DNA from: Castellaniella sp044508625
GTDB lineage: Bacteria; Pseudomonadota; Gammaproteobacteria; Burkholderiales; Burkholderiaceae_B
Assembly (NCBI GenBank): GCA_044508625.1
Contig: JBIQHJ010000014.1
Location: 1 to 64,000 of the forward strand
Direction: 5' to 3'
Length of the DNA stretch: 64,000 bases
The position numbers and the translations under genes are program-made. This document shows positions 1 to 7,255 of this stretch, one piece after another (the first letter of the stretch is position 1; each line of letters starts with the position of its first letter). Under the pieces are notes generated by a model. That model had not been told where the DNA came from, ran no database searches, and was given only the letters and a program-made list of their open reading frames with translations.

Positions 1-2
1 CA

Positions 3-242
3 CTGGAGACCCTGGAACAGGAGCATGCCGTGACATATATCACCACACCCGAGCGGGTCGGCCTGCGGCGCGGGCGCATCGAAGGCCAGGCCGACCTGCT
101 GCTGCGGCTGTTGGGCCGCAAATTCGGCGAGGTGCCCGAGGTCGTGACGGAACGTGTGCGTTCGGCCACCGCCGAGCAATTGGAGATCTGGTCGTTGAAC
201 ACTCTCGACGCAAGCACCTTGGACGAGGTCTTCGGCGACTGA
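3..242 (+). CDS. DUF4351 domain C-terminal fragment (Rpn-type nuclease/transposase-related), 5' end outside window
   Basis: The reading frame is open from base 3 and continues past the left edge, so the gene's N-terminus is missing. The visible 79 or so residues contain an ERVGLRRGRIEGQADLLLRLL stretch followed by an acidic helix ending in TLDEVFGD. That is the usual look of the C-terminal DUF4351 domain attached to Rpn/PD-(D/E)XK-type proteins. An internal GTG at 30 is a possible but unlikely start, because the coding pattern runs through it. The gene is convergent with dgt, with 4 bp between the stops. The nuclease domain that would define function is not visible, so activity cannot be judged. 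Confidence 0.6.
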   Translation: METLEQEHAVTYITTPERVGLRRGRIEGQADLLLRLLGRKFGEVPEVVTERVRSATAEQLEIWSLNTLDASTLDEVFGD

Positions 243-246
243 TACC

Positions 247-1374
247 CTAATCCATCACAAAGAGCGCGCGGTGCTCGCGGATGGCGTAGCGGTCGGTCAT
301 GCCCGCGATGTAGTCGGCGATGGCGCGCGCCTGCGCGATGGGCTCCTCGCGGCGATATTCGTCCGGCAGCAGCCGCGGGTCCTCGATGAAGGCCTGGAAC
401 AGCTCGCGCACGATGCGCCGCGCCTTGGTGGTCATGCGGATGACCTGCGAATGGCGGTACAGGTTGTCGAGCAGGAATTTCTTGAGGGCGTCGGCCTGCG
501 CGCGGACGTCGACCGAGAATGCCGCCAGCGGCGGGCCGGCGCGCACCTCGTCGACCGAGGCGGGCCGCAGCTCGGCGATGCGCTCCTCGGTCTGGCGCGT
601 CAGGTCCAGCACCAGCGTGTTGATCATCGCGCGGATGACCTCGGACACCAGGCGCTTCTGCTCGGCGTTGGGATAGCGGCGGCGCACCTGCGCATAGTGC
701 ACCGCGAAGATCTCCAGGCGCTGCAGTTGCTGCACCGTGATCAGGCCCGAGCGCAGGCCGTCGTCGATGTCGTGGTTGTTGTAGGCGATCTCATCGGCCA
801 GGTTGGCGAGCTGGGCCTCCAGCGAGGCCTGGGTGCCGTTCAGGAAGCGCTCGCCCACCTCGCCCAGCAGGCGGGCGTGGCGCTTCGAGCAGTGCTTGAG
901 GATGCCCTCGCGCGTCTCGAAGCACAGGTTCAGGCCGTTGAAGGCCGCGTAGCGCTCCTCGAGCTCGTCGACCACGCGCAGGCTCTGCAAATTGTGCTCG
1001 AAGCCGCCCGCCTCGGGCGCGAAATCCCGCATGCAGGCGTTGAGCTCGTCCTGCCCCGCGTGGCCGAAGGGCGTGTGGCCCAGGTCGTGCGCCAGCGAGA
1101 TCGCCTCGATCAGGTCCTCGTGCACGCCCAGGTTGCGCGCGAGCGAACGGGCGATCTGCGCCACCTCGATGCTGTGGGTCAGCCGCGTGCGGAACAGATC
1201 GCCCTCGTGGTTGAGGAATACCTGGGTCTTGTACTCGAGCCGCCGGAAGGCGTTGCAATGGACGATGCGATCGCGGTCGCGCTGGAAAGCGTTGCGCCCG
1301 GTGGGCGGCGGCTCGGCGTGGACGCGGCCGCGCGAGGCGTCCGGATGGCAGGCGTAGGCCGCCAGCGTCCGCAC
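247..1374 (-). CDS. dgt: Deoxyguanosinetriphosphate triphosphohydrolase (dGTPase-like HD protein)
   Basis: A 375-residue HD-domain protein that hydrolyses dNTPs to deoxynucleoside and triphosphate. The metal-binding HD signature is clear: a His in RTRLTHSIEV, the His-Asp pair in SLAHDLGHTPFGHAG, and a downstream Asp in YNNHDIDDGL. Length fits the short bacterial dGTPase-like family (about 370-390 aa) rather than the 505-aa enterobacterial Dgt, so the exact nucleotide preference is uncertain. It lies 3 bp downstream of aroB on the same strand, as in Bordetella-type genomes, suggesting co-transcription as aroK-aroB-dgt. Confidence 0.93.
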   Translation of the reverse strand: MRTLAAYACHPDASRGRVHAEPPPTGRNAFQRDRDRIVHCNAFRRLEYKTQVFLNHEGDLFRTRLTHSIEVAQIARSLARNLGVHEDLIEAISLAHDLGHTPFGHAGQDELNACMRDFAPEAGGFEHNLQSLRVVDELEERYAAFNGLNLCFETREGILKHCSKRHARLLGEVGERFLNGTQASLEAQLANLADEIAYNNHDIDDGLRSGLITVQQLQRLEIFAVHYAQVRRRYPNAEQKRLVSEVIRAMINTLVLDLTRQTEERIAELRPASVDEVRAGPPLAAFSVDVRAQADALKKFLLDNLYRHSQVIRMTTKARRIVRELFQAFIEDPRLLPDEYRREEPIAQARAIADYIAGMTDRYAIREHRALFVMD

Positions 1375-1377
1375 GGC

Positions 1378-2463
1378 TCAGCGGCCCTCGATGAGCCCGG
1401 AGGCCAGCACCGGCCGGACCAGATCGTCATCGACCGCCTGGACGCGGGCCCGGCCGAGCTCGGGCAGCAGCACGTAGCGGATCACCCGTCCCTCGGTCTT
1501 TTTGTCGACGCGCATCAGGTCCAGCCAGCGCTCCTCGCCCAGGTCGGGCGCGCGCACCGGGCAGCCGATGGCCGCGACCAGGCCGCGGATGCGCTCGACC
1601 GAGCCGCGGTCCAGCCCGCAGACCCGGGCCGACAATTCGGCGGCCATCACCATCCCGCAGCCCACCGCCTCGCCGTGCAGCCAGCGGCCATAGCCCAGCC
1701 CCGACTCGATCGCGTGGCCGAAGGTGTGGCCGAAATTCAGGATGGCGCGCAGGCCCGATTCACGCTCGTCCTGGGACACCACCCAGGCCTTGAGCTCGCA
1801 GGAGCGGCGGATGGCGTGGCTGACGGCCCGAGGCTCGAGCGCGCGCAGGTCCGCGGCCCGCGCCTCGCACCAGTCGAAGAATTCCGCATCGGCGATCATC
1901 CCGTACTTGATCGCCTCGGCCAGCCCCGCCGAGACCTCGCGCGGCGGCAGCGTGGCGAGCACGTCGGTGTCGATCTCGACGGCCAGCGGCTGGTGGAAGG
2001 CGCCGATCATGTTCTTGCCCAGCGGATGATTGATCGCGGTCTTGCCGCCCACCGAGGAATCCACCTGCGCCAGCAGCGTCGTCGGCACCTGGACGAAGCG
2101 CACGCCGCGCATGTAGCAGGCGGCGGCGAAGCCGCAGACATCGCCCACCACGCCCCCGCCCAGCGCCACCAGCACCGCCTTGCGGTCGAGCTGGCCGGCG
2201 AGCAGGGCGTCGAAGATCCGGTTGAGCGTCTGCCAGGTCTTGTGGTCCTCGCCGTCGGGCAGCTCGATCGTGACCACGGGCTTGCCCGAGGCGGCCAGCG
2301 CGGCGCGGGCGCGGGCGCCGTACAGGGCCGAGACCGTGTCGTTGGTGACCAGCGCGACGGCCGTGGCATCGGCCGGGATGCTGCCGGCCAGCGCGCCGAG
2401 CCGGCCCGGGGCGATATGGATGGGATAGGCGCCGCCCGGAGTATCCACCTGGACGGTGTTCAT
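1378..2463 (-). CDS. aroB: 3-dehydroquinate synthase
   Basis: Converts DAHP to 3-dehydroquinate, the second step of the shikimate pathway, with NAD+ and a divalent metal in the cytoplasm. The 361-residue protein shows the NAD-binding/active-site blocks GDEDHK-like DGEDHK, ALGGGVVGDVCGFAAA, PTTLLAQVDSSVGGKTAIN, and the metal-ligand regions NFGHTFGHAIE and LHGEAVGCGM. The start is the ATG at 2463, which overlaps the aroK stop by 4 bp (ATGA). A longer frame exists upstream but lies wholly inside aroK and is not coding. Translational coupling with aroK is expected. Confidence 0.96.
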   Translation of the reverse strand: MNTVQVDTPGGAYPIHIAPGRLGALAGSIPADATAVALVTNDTVSALYGARARAALAASGKPVVTIELPDGEDHKTWQTLNRIFDALLAGQLDRKAVLVALGGGVVGDVCGFAAACYMRGVRFVQVPTTLLAQVDSSVGGKTAINHPLGKNMIGAFHQPLAVEIDTDVLATLPPREVSAGLAEAIKYGMIADAEFFDWCEARAADLRALEPRAVSHAIRRSCELKAWVVSQDERESGLRAILNFGHTFGHAIESGLGYGRWLHGEAVGCGMVMAAELSARVCGLDRGSVERIRGLVAAIGCPVRAPDLGEERWLDLMRVDKKTEGRVIRYVLLPELGRARVQAVDDDLVRPVLASGLIEGR

Positions 2464-3074
2464 GGCTGCGCGTCCTTCTGGACCTGGTAGTCCGTCAGGT
2501 GCGGCAGGAGGTTGCGCAGCACCTGCGACACCGGCATGTTGCCGGTGTCCAGGGTGATGTCGGCGACGCTTTCGTACAGGGGCTCGCGCTGGGCGATCAG
2601 GTCGGCGATGCGCTGCCGCGGATCGGAGGTCTTGAGCAGCGGGCGGTTGCGGTCGCGCGCCACGCGGCGGAAAAGCTCGTCCACGCCCGCGCGCAGGTAC
2701 ACCACCAGCCCCCGCGCCTTGAGCATCTCGCGATTCTCGGTCGCCAGCACGGCGCCGCCGCCGGTCGCCAGGACCAGGCCCGGGCGCTGCGAGCATTCGT
2801 CGAGCAGCGCGGTCTCGCGCTTGCGAAAGCCGGCCTCGCCCTCGATGTCGAAGATCACCGGGATGCGCACCCCGCAGCGGGCCTCCATCTCGTGGTCCAG
2901 GTCGAGGAACTTGCGGCCCAGGGCGTGGGCGAGGTGCCGCCCGATGGTGGTCTTGCCCGCGCCCATCATGCCCACCAGGATGATGGGGGCCTGCGGACCC
3001 GTGTCGGGCCCGGCGGGACGACCGGCGTCGTTTCCTGCTGAATCGATGTCCATGAGGGGTAAAGTGGCTTTCAT
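2460..3074 (-). CDS. aroK: Shikimate kinase
   Basis: Phosphorylates shikimate with ATP. The 204-residue protein has a Walker A motif GMMGAGKTTIG near residue 36, the shikimate-binding DLDHEME and GEAGFRKRE blocks, the glycine triplet LATGGGAVL, and the lid/adenine-binding region with RNRPLL. The first ~25 residues are a poorly conserved Gly/Pro/Asp extension, so translation could start at an internal Met (MDIDSAG). It is first in the aroK-aroB-dgt set and diverges from the PBP1A gene. The roughly 117 bp between them must hold both promoters. Confidence 0.95.
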   Translation of the reverse strand: MKATLPLMDIDSAGNDAGRPAGPDTGPQAPIILVGMMGAGKTTIGRHLAHALGRKFLDLDHEMEARCGVRIPVIFDIEGEAGFRKRETALLDECSQRPGLVLATGGGAVLATENREMLKARGLVVYLRAGVDELFRRVARDRNRPLLKTSDPRQRIADLIAQREPLYESVADITLDTGNMPVSQVLRNLLPHLTDYQVQKDAQP

Positions 3075-3191
3075 TTGCGTGTATTATCGCATTTGCGGCC
3101 CGGTAGCCGAGGTGCGGCCCGCATCATACAGTTACATTGACTCCGCGCACATTTTCTGGCCCGATCGCGCTTGGGCTTAAAATCGCCCCTG

Positions 3192-5618
3192 ATGAGCTCT
3201 CAGAAACAATCTTCCCCCGCCCCGGCGCGTTCCTGGCTGTCCCGCTTCATCCTCAAGTCCGTGGTATTCGTGGCCGGCCTGGGCCTGTGCGGCGCCCTGC
3301 TGGGTACGCTCGCCCTGGCGCTGGCCTGGCCCAACCTCCCCGATCTGAGCGCGATGATCGACTACCGGCCGCGGGTGCCGCTGCGCATTTATACCGCGGA
3401 TCAGGTCCTGATTGGGGAATTCGGCGAGGAACGCCGCAACGTCCTGCGTTTCGACGAAATCCCGGACATCATGAAATCCGCCATCCTCGCCGCCGAGGAC
3501 GATCGCTTCTACCAGCACGGCGGGATCGACTGGACCGGGGTGCTGCGCGCCGCGCTGGCCAACATCGTCAACATGTCCAAGACGCAGGGCGCGAGCACCA
3601 TCACCATGCAGGTGGCGCGCAATTTCTACCTGTCGTCCGAAAAGACCTACACCCGCAAGTTCTACGAACTGCTGCTCACCTTCAAGATCGAGGCCACGCT
3701 GAGCAAGAACGAGATCCTCGATCTCTATATGAACCAGATATTCCTGGGCCACAGGGCGTACGGCTTCGCCGCCGCCAGCCGCACTTACTTCGGCAAGCAG
3801 CTCTCCGACATCACGGCGGCCGAGGCGGCCATGCTCGCGGGCATCCCCAAGGCGCCCTCGCGCTTCAACCCGATCTCGAACTTCAAGCGCGCCAAGGGGC
3901 GCCAGGCCTACGTCCTGGGGCGCATGCGCGCCCTGGGCTACCTGACCGAGGACGAATACCAAGAGGCCCTCGCCCAGCCCATCGAGATCAAGTCGGCCGC
4001 CGGCACGCCCACGGGCCGCTACGCGGTGCACGGGGAATATCCCGCCGAGCTCGCCCGCCAACTGCTCTACGGCGTCTACCAGGACGACATCTACTCGCGC
4101 GGCTTCAACATCTACACCACCATCCAGTCCAAGGACCAGGAGGCCGCCTACCAGGCCCTGCGCGAAGGGGTCCTGGACTACACGCGGCGCGCGCCCTATC
4201 CCGGCCCCGAGGGCTCGGTCGAGCTGCCCGAGGGGATCGAGAAACAGCCCGAGGCCCTGGACGAGCTGCTCGACTCGGTCCAGGAAAAATACCCCGACAA
4301 CGGCGACCTGCTCGCCGGCGTGGTGCTGTCGGCCAGCCCCACCGAGGTCAAGGTCGCGCGCAGCGCCGCCGAGATCATCGACATCACGGACAAGCGGGCC
4401 CTGCGCGTGATCGCCCGCGGGCTGGCGCCCAAGGCCAAGCCCGGGCTGCGCATCGAGCGCGGGTCCGTGGTCTACGTGCACAAGCGCCCGGAATACTGGG
4501 AACTCATCAACAAGCCCTCGGTGCAGGCGGCGCTGGTCTCGCTGCGGGCGCAGGACGGCGCGATCGCCGCCATGGTGGGGGGCTTCGATTTCGAGGAAGG
4601 CAAGTTCAACCGCGTCACGCAGGCCTGGCGGCAACCGGGCTCGTCCTTCAAGCCCTTCATCTACGCCTCGGCGCTCGAGCGCGGCCTGACCCCGGCGACC
4701 CAGGTCTCCGACGAGCCCTTCGCGCTCACCGCCGAGCAGACCGGATCCAAGGCCTGGAACCCCAAGAATTACGGCAGGACGTACGAGCCCATGCTCACCA
4801 TGCGCCAGGGCCTCTACAAATCCAAGAACATGGTGTCGATCCGCATCATGCAGGCGGTCGGCCCCCAATACGTCCAGGACTACGTGACGCGCTTCGGATT
4901 CGACCGCTCGCGCCAGCCCGCCGTGCTGCCCCTGGCCCTCGGGGCGGGCAGCGTCACGCCGCTGCAGATGGCGGGCGCCTACGCGGTCTTCGCCAACGGC
5001 GGCTACCGCGTCCCGCCCTACCTGATCGACCACGTGACCGACAGCACCGGCAAGGTGATCATGCGGGCGCGGCCGACCGTGGCCGGCGACACCCTGGCGC
5101 GCGCCATCGACCCGCGCACCGCCTACGTGATGGACGACATGCTGCGCGGCGTGGCCACCTACGGCACCGGCGCGCGCGCCCACCGCGAGCTCAAGCGCGA
5201 CGACATCGGCGGCAAGACCGGCACCACCAACGATTCGCAGGACGCCTGGTTCGCCGGCTTCACGCCGAAACTGGTCGCCATCGCCTGGATGGGCTTCGAC
5301 CAGCCGCGCTCCCTGGGATCGAGCGAGACCGGCGGCGGCGCCGCCCTGCCGATCTGGCTGGACTACATGCGCGTCGCCCTGGAGGGGCAGCCCGAGATCC
5401 CGCCGGGCCCCATGCCCAGCGGATTGTCGCGCATCGACGGCGACTTCTATTTCAGCGAGTTCCCGCCCGGCACCGCCATCGCCCGCGTGGGCCTGCCGGC
5501 GCCCGGCGATGCCGTGGCCGGCGCCGCGCCCATCCAGGACGGCATCGGCAACCTGCTCGACCAGCTCGGCGCGGGCGCCGGCAACAGCGACACTCAACCA
5601 ACCCGGGTTCCCTTCTGA
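3192..5618 (+). CDS. mrcA: Penicillin-binding protein 1A (bifunctional transglycosylase/transpeptidase)
   Basis: Polymerises and cross-links peptidoglycan at the outer face of the inner membrane. An N-terminal membrane anchor (about residues 20-50) is followed by the GT51 glycosyltransferase domain with EDDRFYQHGGIDW near residue 101 and the QGASTITMQ block. Next come an OB-like linker and the transpeptidase with PGSSFKPF (SxxK, near 482), SKN and KTGTTND (near 674). The ATG at 3192 was chosen over a TTG at 3171 because MSSQK leads directly into a normal cytoplasmic tail. It is 808 aa, typical for class A PBP1A. The aroK operon is divergent; lptM-lysA follow closely. Confidence 0.96.
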   Translation: MSSQKQSSPAPARSWLSRFILKSVVFVAGLGLCGALLGTLALALAWPNLPDLSAMIDYRPRVPLRIYTADQVLIGEFGEERRNVLRFDEIPDIMKSAILAAEDDRFYQHGGIDWTGVLRAALANIVNMSKTQGASTITMQVARNFYLSSEKTYTRKFYELLLTFKIEATLSKNEILDLYMNQIFLGHRAYGFAAASRTYFGKQLSDITAAEAAMLAGIPKAPSRFNPISNFKRAKGRQAYVLGRMRALGYLTEDEYQEALAQPIEIKSAAGTPTGRYAVHGEYPAELARQLLYGVYQDDIYSRGFNIYTTIQSKDQEAAYQALREGVLDYTRRAPYPGPEGSVELPEGIEKQPEALDELLDSVQEKYPDNGDLLAGVVLSASPTEVKVARSAAEIIDITDKRALRVIARGLAPKAKPGLRIERGSVVYVHKRPEYWELINKPSVQAALVSLRAQDGAIAAMVGGFDFEEGKFNRVTQAWRQPGSSFKPFIYASALERGLTPATQVSDEPFALTAEQTGSKAWNPKNYGRTYEPMLTMRQGLYKSKNMVSIRIMQAVGPQYVQDYVTRFGFDRSRQPAVLPLALGAGSVTPLQMAGAYAVFANGGYRVPPYLIDHVTDSTGKVIMRARPTVAGDTLARAIDPRTAYVMDDMLRGVATYGTGARAHRELKRDDIGGKTGTTNDSQDAWFAGFTPKLVAIAWMGFDQPRSLGSSETGGGAALPIWLDYMRVALEGQPEIPPGPMPSGLSRIDGDFYFSEFPPGTAIARVGLPAPGDAVAGAAPIQDGIGNLLDQLGAGAGNSDTQPTRVPF

Positions 5619-5620
5619 CC

Positions 5621-5806
5621 ATGCGCACTTCGCTCCGCCTCGCCGGCCTGTCCGCCCTGCTGGTCCTTTCCCTGTCGGCCTGCGGCATGAAGGGCCCCCT
5701 CACCCTGCCGCCCCCGCCCGCGCCGGACCCGGCGCTCACCACGCCGCCCTCCGTGGCGCCGGCCGGCACACCCCACGACTCCGCACCCGCCCCCACCAGA
5801 CCCTAG
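5621..5806 (+). CDS. lptM: LPS translocon maturation lipoprotein LptM (YifL-like)
   Basis: A 61-residue lipoprotein beginning with a signal peptide and a lipobox LSAC (Cys21), then the family hallmark CGMKGPLTLPPPP. The rest is Pro/Thr-rich and low in complexity. LptM proteins assist correct disulfide formation and assembly of LptD in the outer membrane. The gene sits 2 bp after the mrcA stop and 19 bp before lysA. The lptM-lysA pairing is conserved across Proteobacteria and supports the call. The gene is short, but the lipobox, the CGxKGPL motif and the context agree. Confidence 0.88.
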   Translation: MRTSLRLAGLSALLVLSLSACGMKGPLTLPPPPAPDPALTTPPSVAPAGTPHDSAPAPTRP

Positions 5807-5825
5807 ACCGGCCACAGGACGCCCC

Positions 5826-7097
5826 ATGACCGTAGCTCCCCAATTCCAGTTCAAGAACGGCGTGCTGCACGCCGAGGACATCCCCCTGACCGAATTGGCG
5901 GACCAGTACGCCACCCCGCTGTACGTCTATTCCCGCCGCGCCCTGCGCGAGGCCTGGGAGCGCTACGCGCGCGCCATCGCCGGACGCAACGCCCTGGTCT
6001 GCTACGGCATGAAGGCGAACTCGAACCTCGCCGTGCTGCACGAGTTCCAGCGCCTGGGCGCCGGCTTCGACATCGTCTCGGGCGGCGAGCTGGCGCGCGC
6101 CCTGGCCGCGGGCGCCACGCCGGGACGCATCGTGTTCTCGGGCGTGGGCAAGCAATCCTGGGAAATCCGGCAGGCCCTGTCGGCGGGGATCAAGTGCTTC
6201 AACGTCGAATCGGCGGCCGAGCTGGAGCGCCTGGCCGACATCGCCCAGGAAATGGGCCTGCGCGCCCCCGTGTCGCTGCGGGTCAACCCGGACGTGGATG
6301 CGCACACCCACCCCTACATCTCGACCGGTCTCAAGGAAAACAAGTTCGGCGTGGACATCGCCGCGGCGCCCGGGCTGTACCGCCAGGCCATGCAGCACCC
6401 CGGGCTCGAGATCGTCGGCGTCGACTGCCACATCGGCTCGCAGATCCTCGAGATCGGCCCCTATCTCGACGCCCTGGGCAAGCTGATCGACCTGATCCTC
6501 GGGCTGCGGCGGGATGGCATCGAGCTGCGCCACCTCGACCTGGGCGGCGGCCTGGGCATCCGCTACACCGACGAGGCCCCGCCGGATCCGGCCGACCTGC
6601 TCGATCCGGTGTTCTCGGCCCTGGAGGCCCGGGGGCTGGGCCACCTGCAGCTCATCCTCGAGCCGGGGCGCTCGCTGGTGGGCAACGCCGGCGTGCTGCT
6701 GACCCGGGTCGAATACCTCAAGCGCACCCCGGTGCGCAATTTCGCGATCGTCGACGCCGCCATGAACGACCTGATGCGCCCGGCGCTGTACGAGGCATGG
6801 CACGACGTCGAGCCCGTCGCGCCGCGGGCGGGGCAGGCGAGCCTGTCCTACGACATCGTGGGCCCCATCTGCGAGAGCGGCGACTGGCTCGCCCGCGGGC
6901 GCGAGCTGCCGATCGAGCAGGGCGACCTGCTGGCCATCATGTCCGCCGGCGCGTACGCGTTCTCGATGTCCAGCCAGTACAACACGCGCCCCCGCGCCGC
7001 CGAGATCCTGGTCGACGGCGGCCAGGCGCACCTGGTCCGGCCGCGCGAGTCCATCCAGGAACTCTACGCCTCGGAACGGATCCCCGCGGGCGGCTGA
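5826..7097 (+). CDS. lysA: Diaminopimelate decarboxylase
   Basis: PLP-dependent fold-type III enzyme that decarboxylates meso-DAP to lysine, the last step of lysine synthesis. The 423-aa protein has the PLP lysine in CYGMKANSN (about residue 63), the substrate/phosphate-binding GGGLGIRYT and HIGSQI, EPGRSLVGNAG, and the C-terminal ESGDWLA and YNTRPRAAEILV blocks. The Cys of ICESGD is the residue supplied across the dimer to the active site. It is preceded by lptM and followed by about 160 bp with no clear gene. Confidence 0.96.
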   Translation: MTVAPQFQFKNGVLHAEDIPLTELADQYATPLYVYSRRALREAWERYARAIAGRNALVCYGMKANSNLAVLHEFQRLGAGFDIVSGGELARALAAGATPGRIVFSGVGKQSWEIRQALSAGIKCFNVESAAELERLADIAQEMGLRAPVSLRVNPDVDAHTHPYISTGLKENKFGVDIAAAPGLYRQAMQHPGLEIVGVDCHIGSQILEIGPYLDALGKLIDLILGLRRDGIELRHLDLGGGLGIRYTDEAPPDPADLLDPVFSALEARGLGHLQLILEPGRSLVGNAGVLLTRVEYLKRTPVRNFAIVDAAMNDLMRPALYEAWHDVEPVAPRAGQASLSYDIVGPICESGDWLARGRELPIEQGDLLAIMSAGAYAFSMSSQYNTRPRAAEILVDGGQAHLVRPRESIQELYASERIPAGG

Positions 7098-7255
7098 GCC
7101 CGCGCCGCCGGCGCGCCGGCCTAGCCCGTTCGGCGTCCTGGCTTCCCGCGATGCCAGGCCTCATAATATAGGGATAAAGAATTTCCGGACGCGGCCGTTG
7201 AACCGGCATCGTGCCGGTCACGCCCAGAGGGCGGAAAAATCTGACATCCCGTCCT

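Noticed and set aside
271..2490. 739-residue open frame on the plus strand opposite dgt and aroB
   Set aside because: It is antisense to two well-supported genes; its Ala/Arg/Gly/His-rich composition and lack of any family motif are typical of high-GC shadow frames.
3177..5597. 806-residue minus-strand frame opposite the PBP1A gene
   Set aside because: Shadow of mrcA; no recognisable domains, and the opposite strand has all GT51 and transpeptidase motifs in order.
3137..5806. 889-residue plus-strand frame overlapping PBP1A
   Set aside because: Only its last 61 residues (LptM) are real; the remainder is an out-of-frame reading of mrcA.
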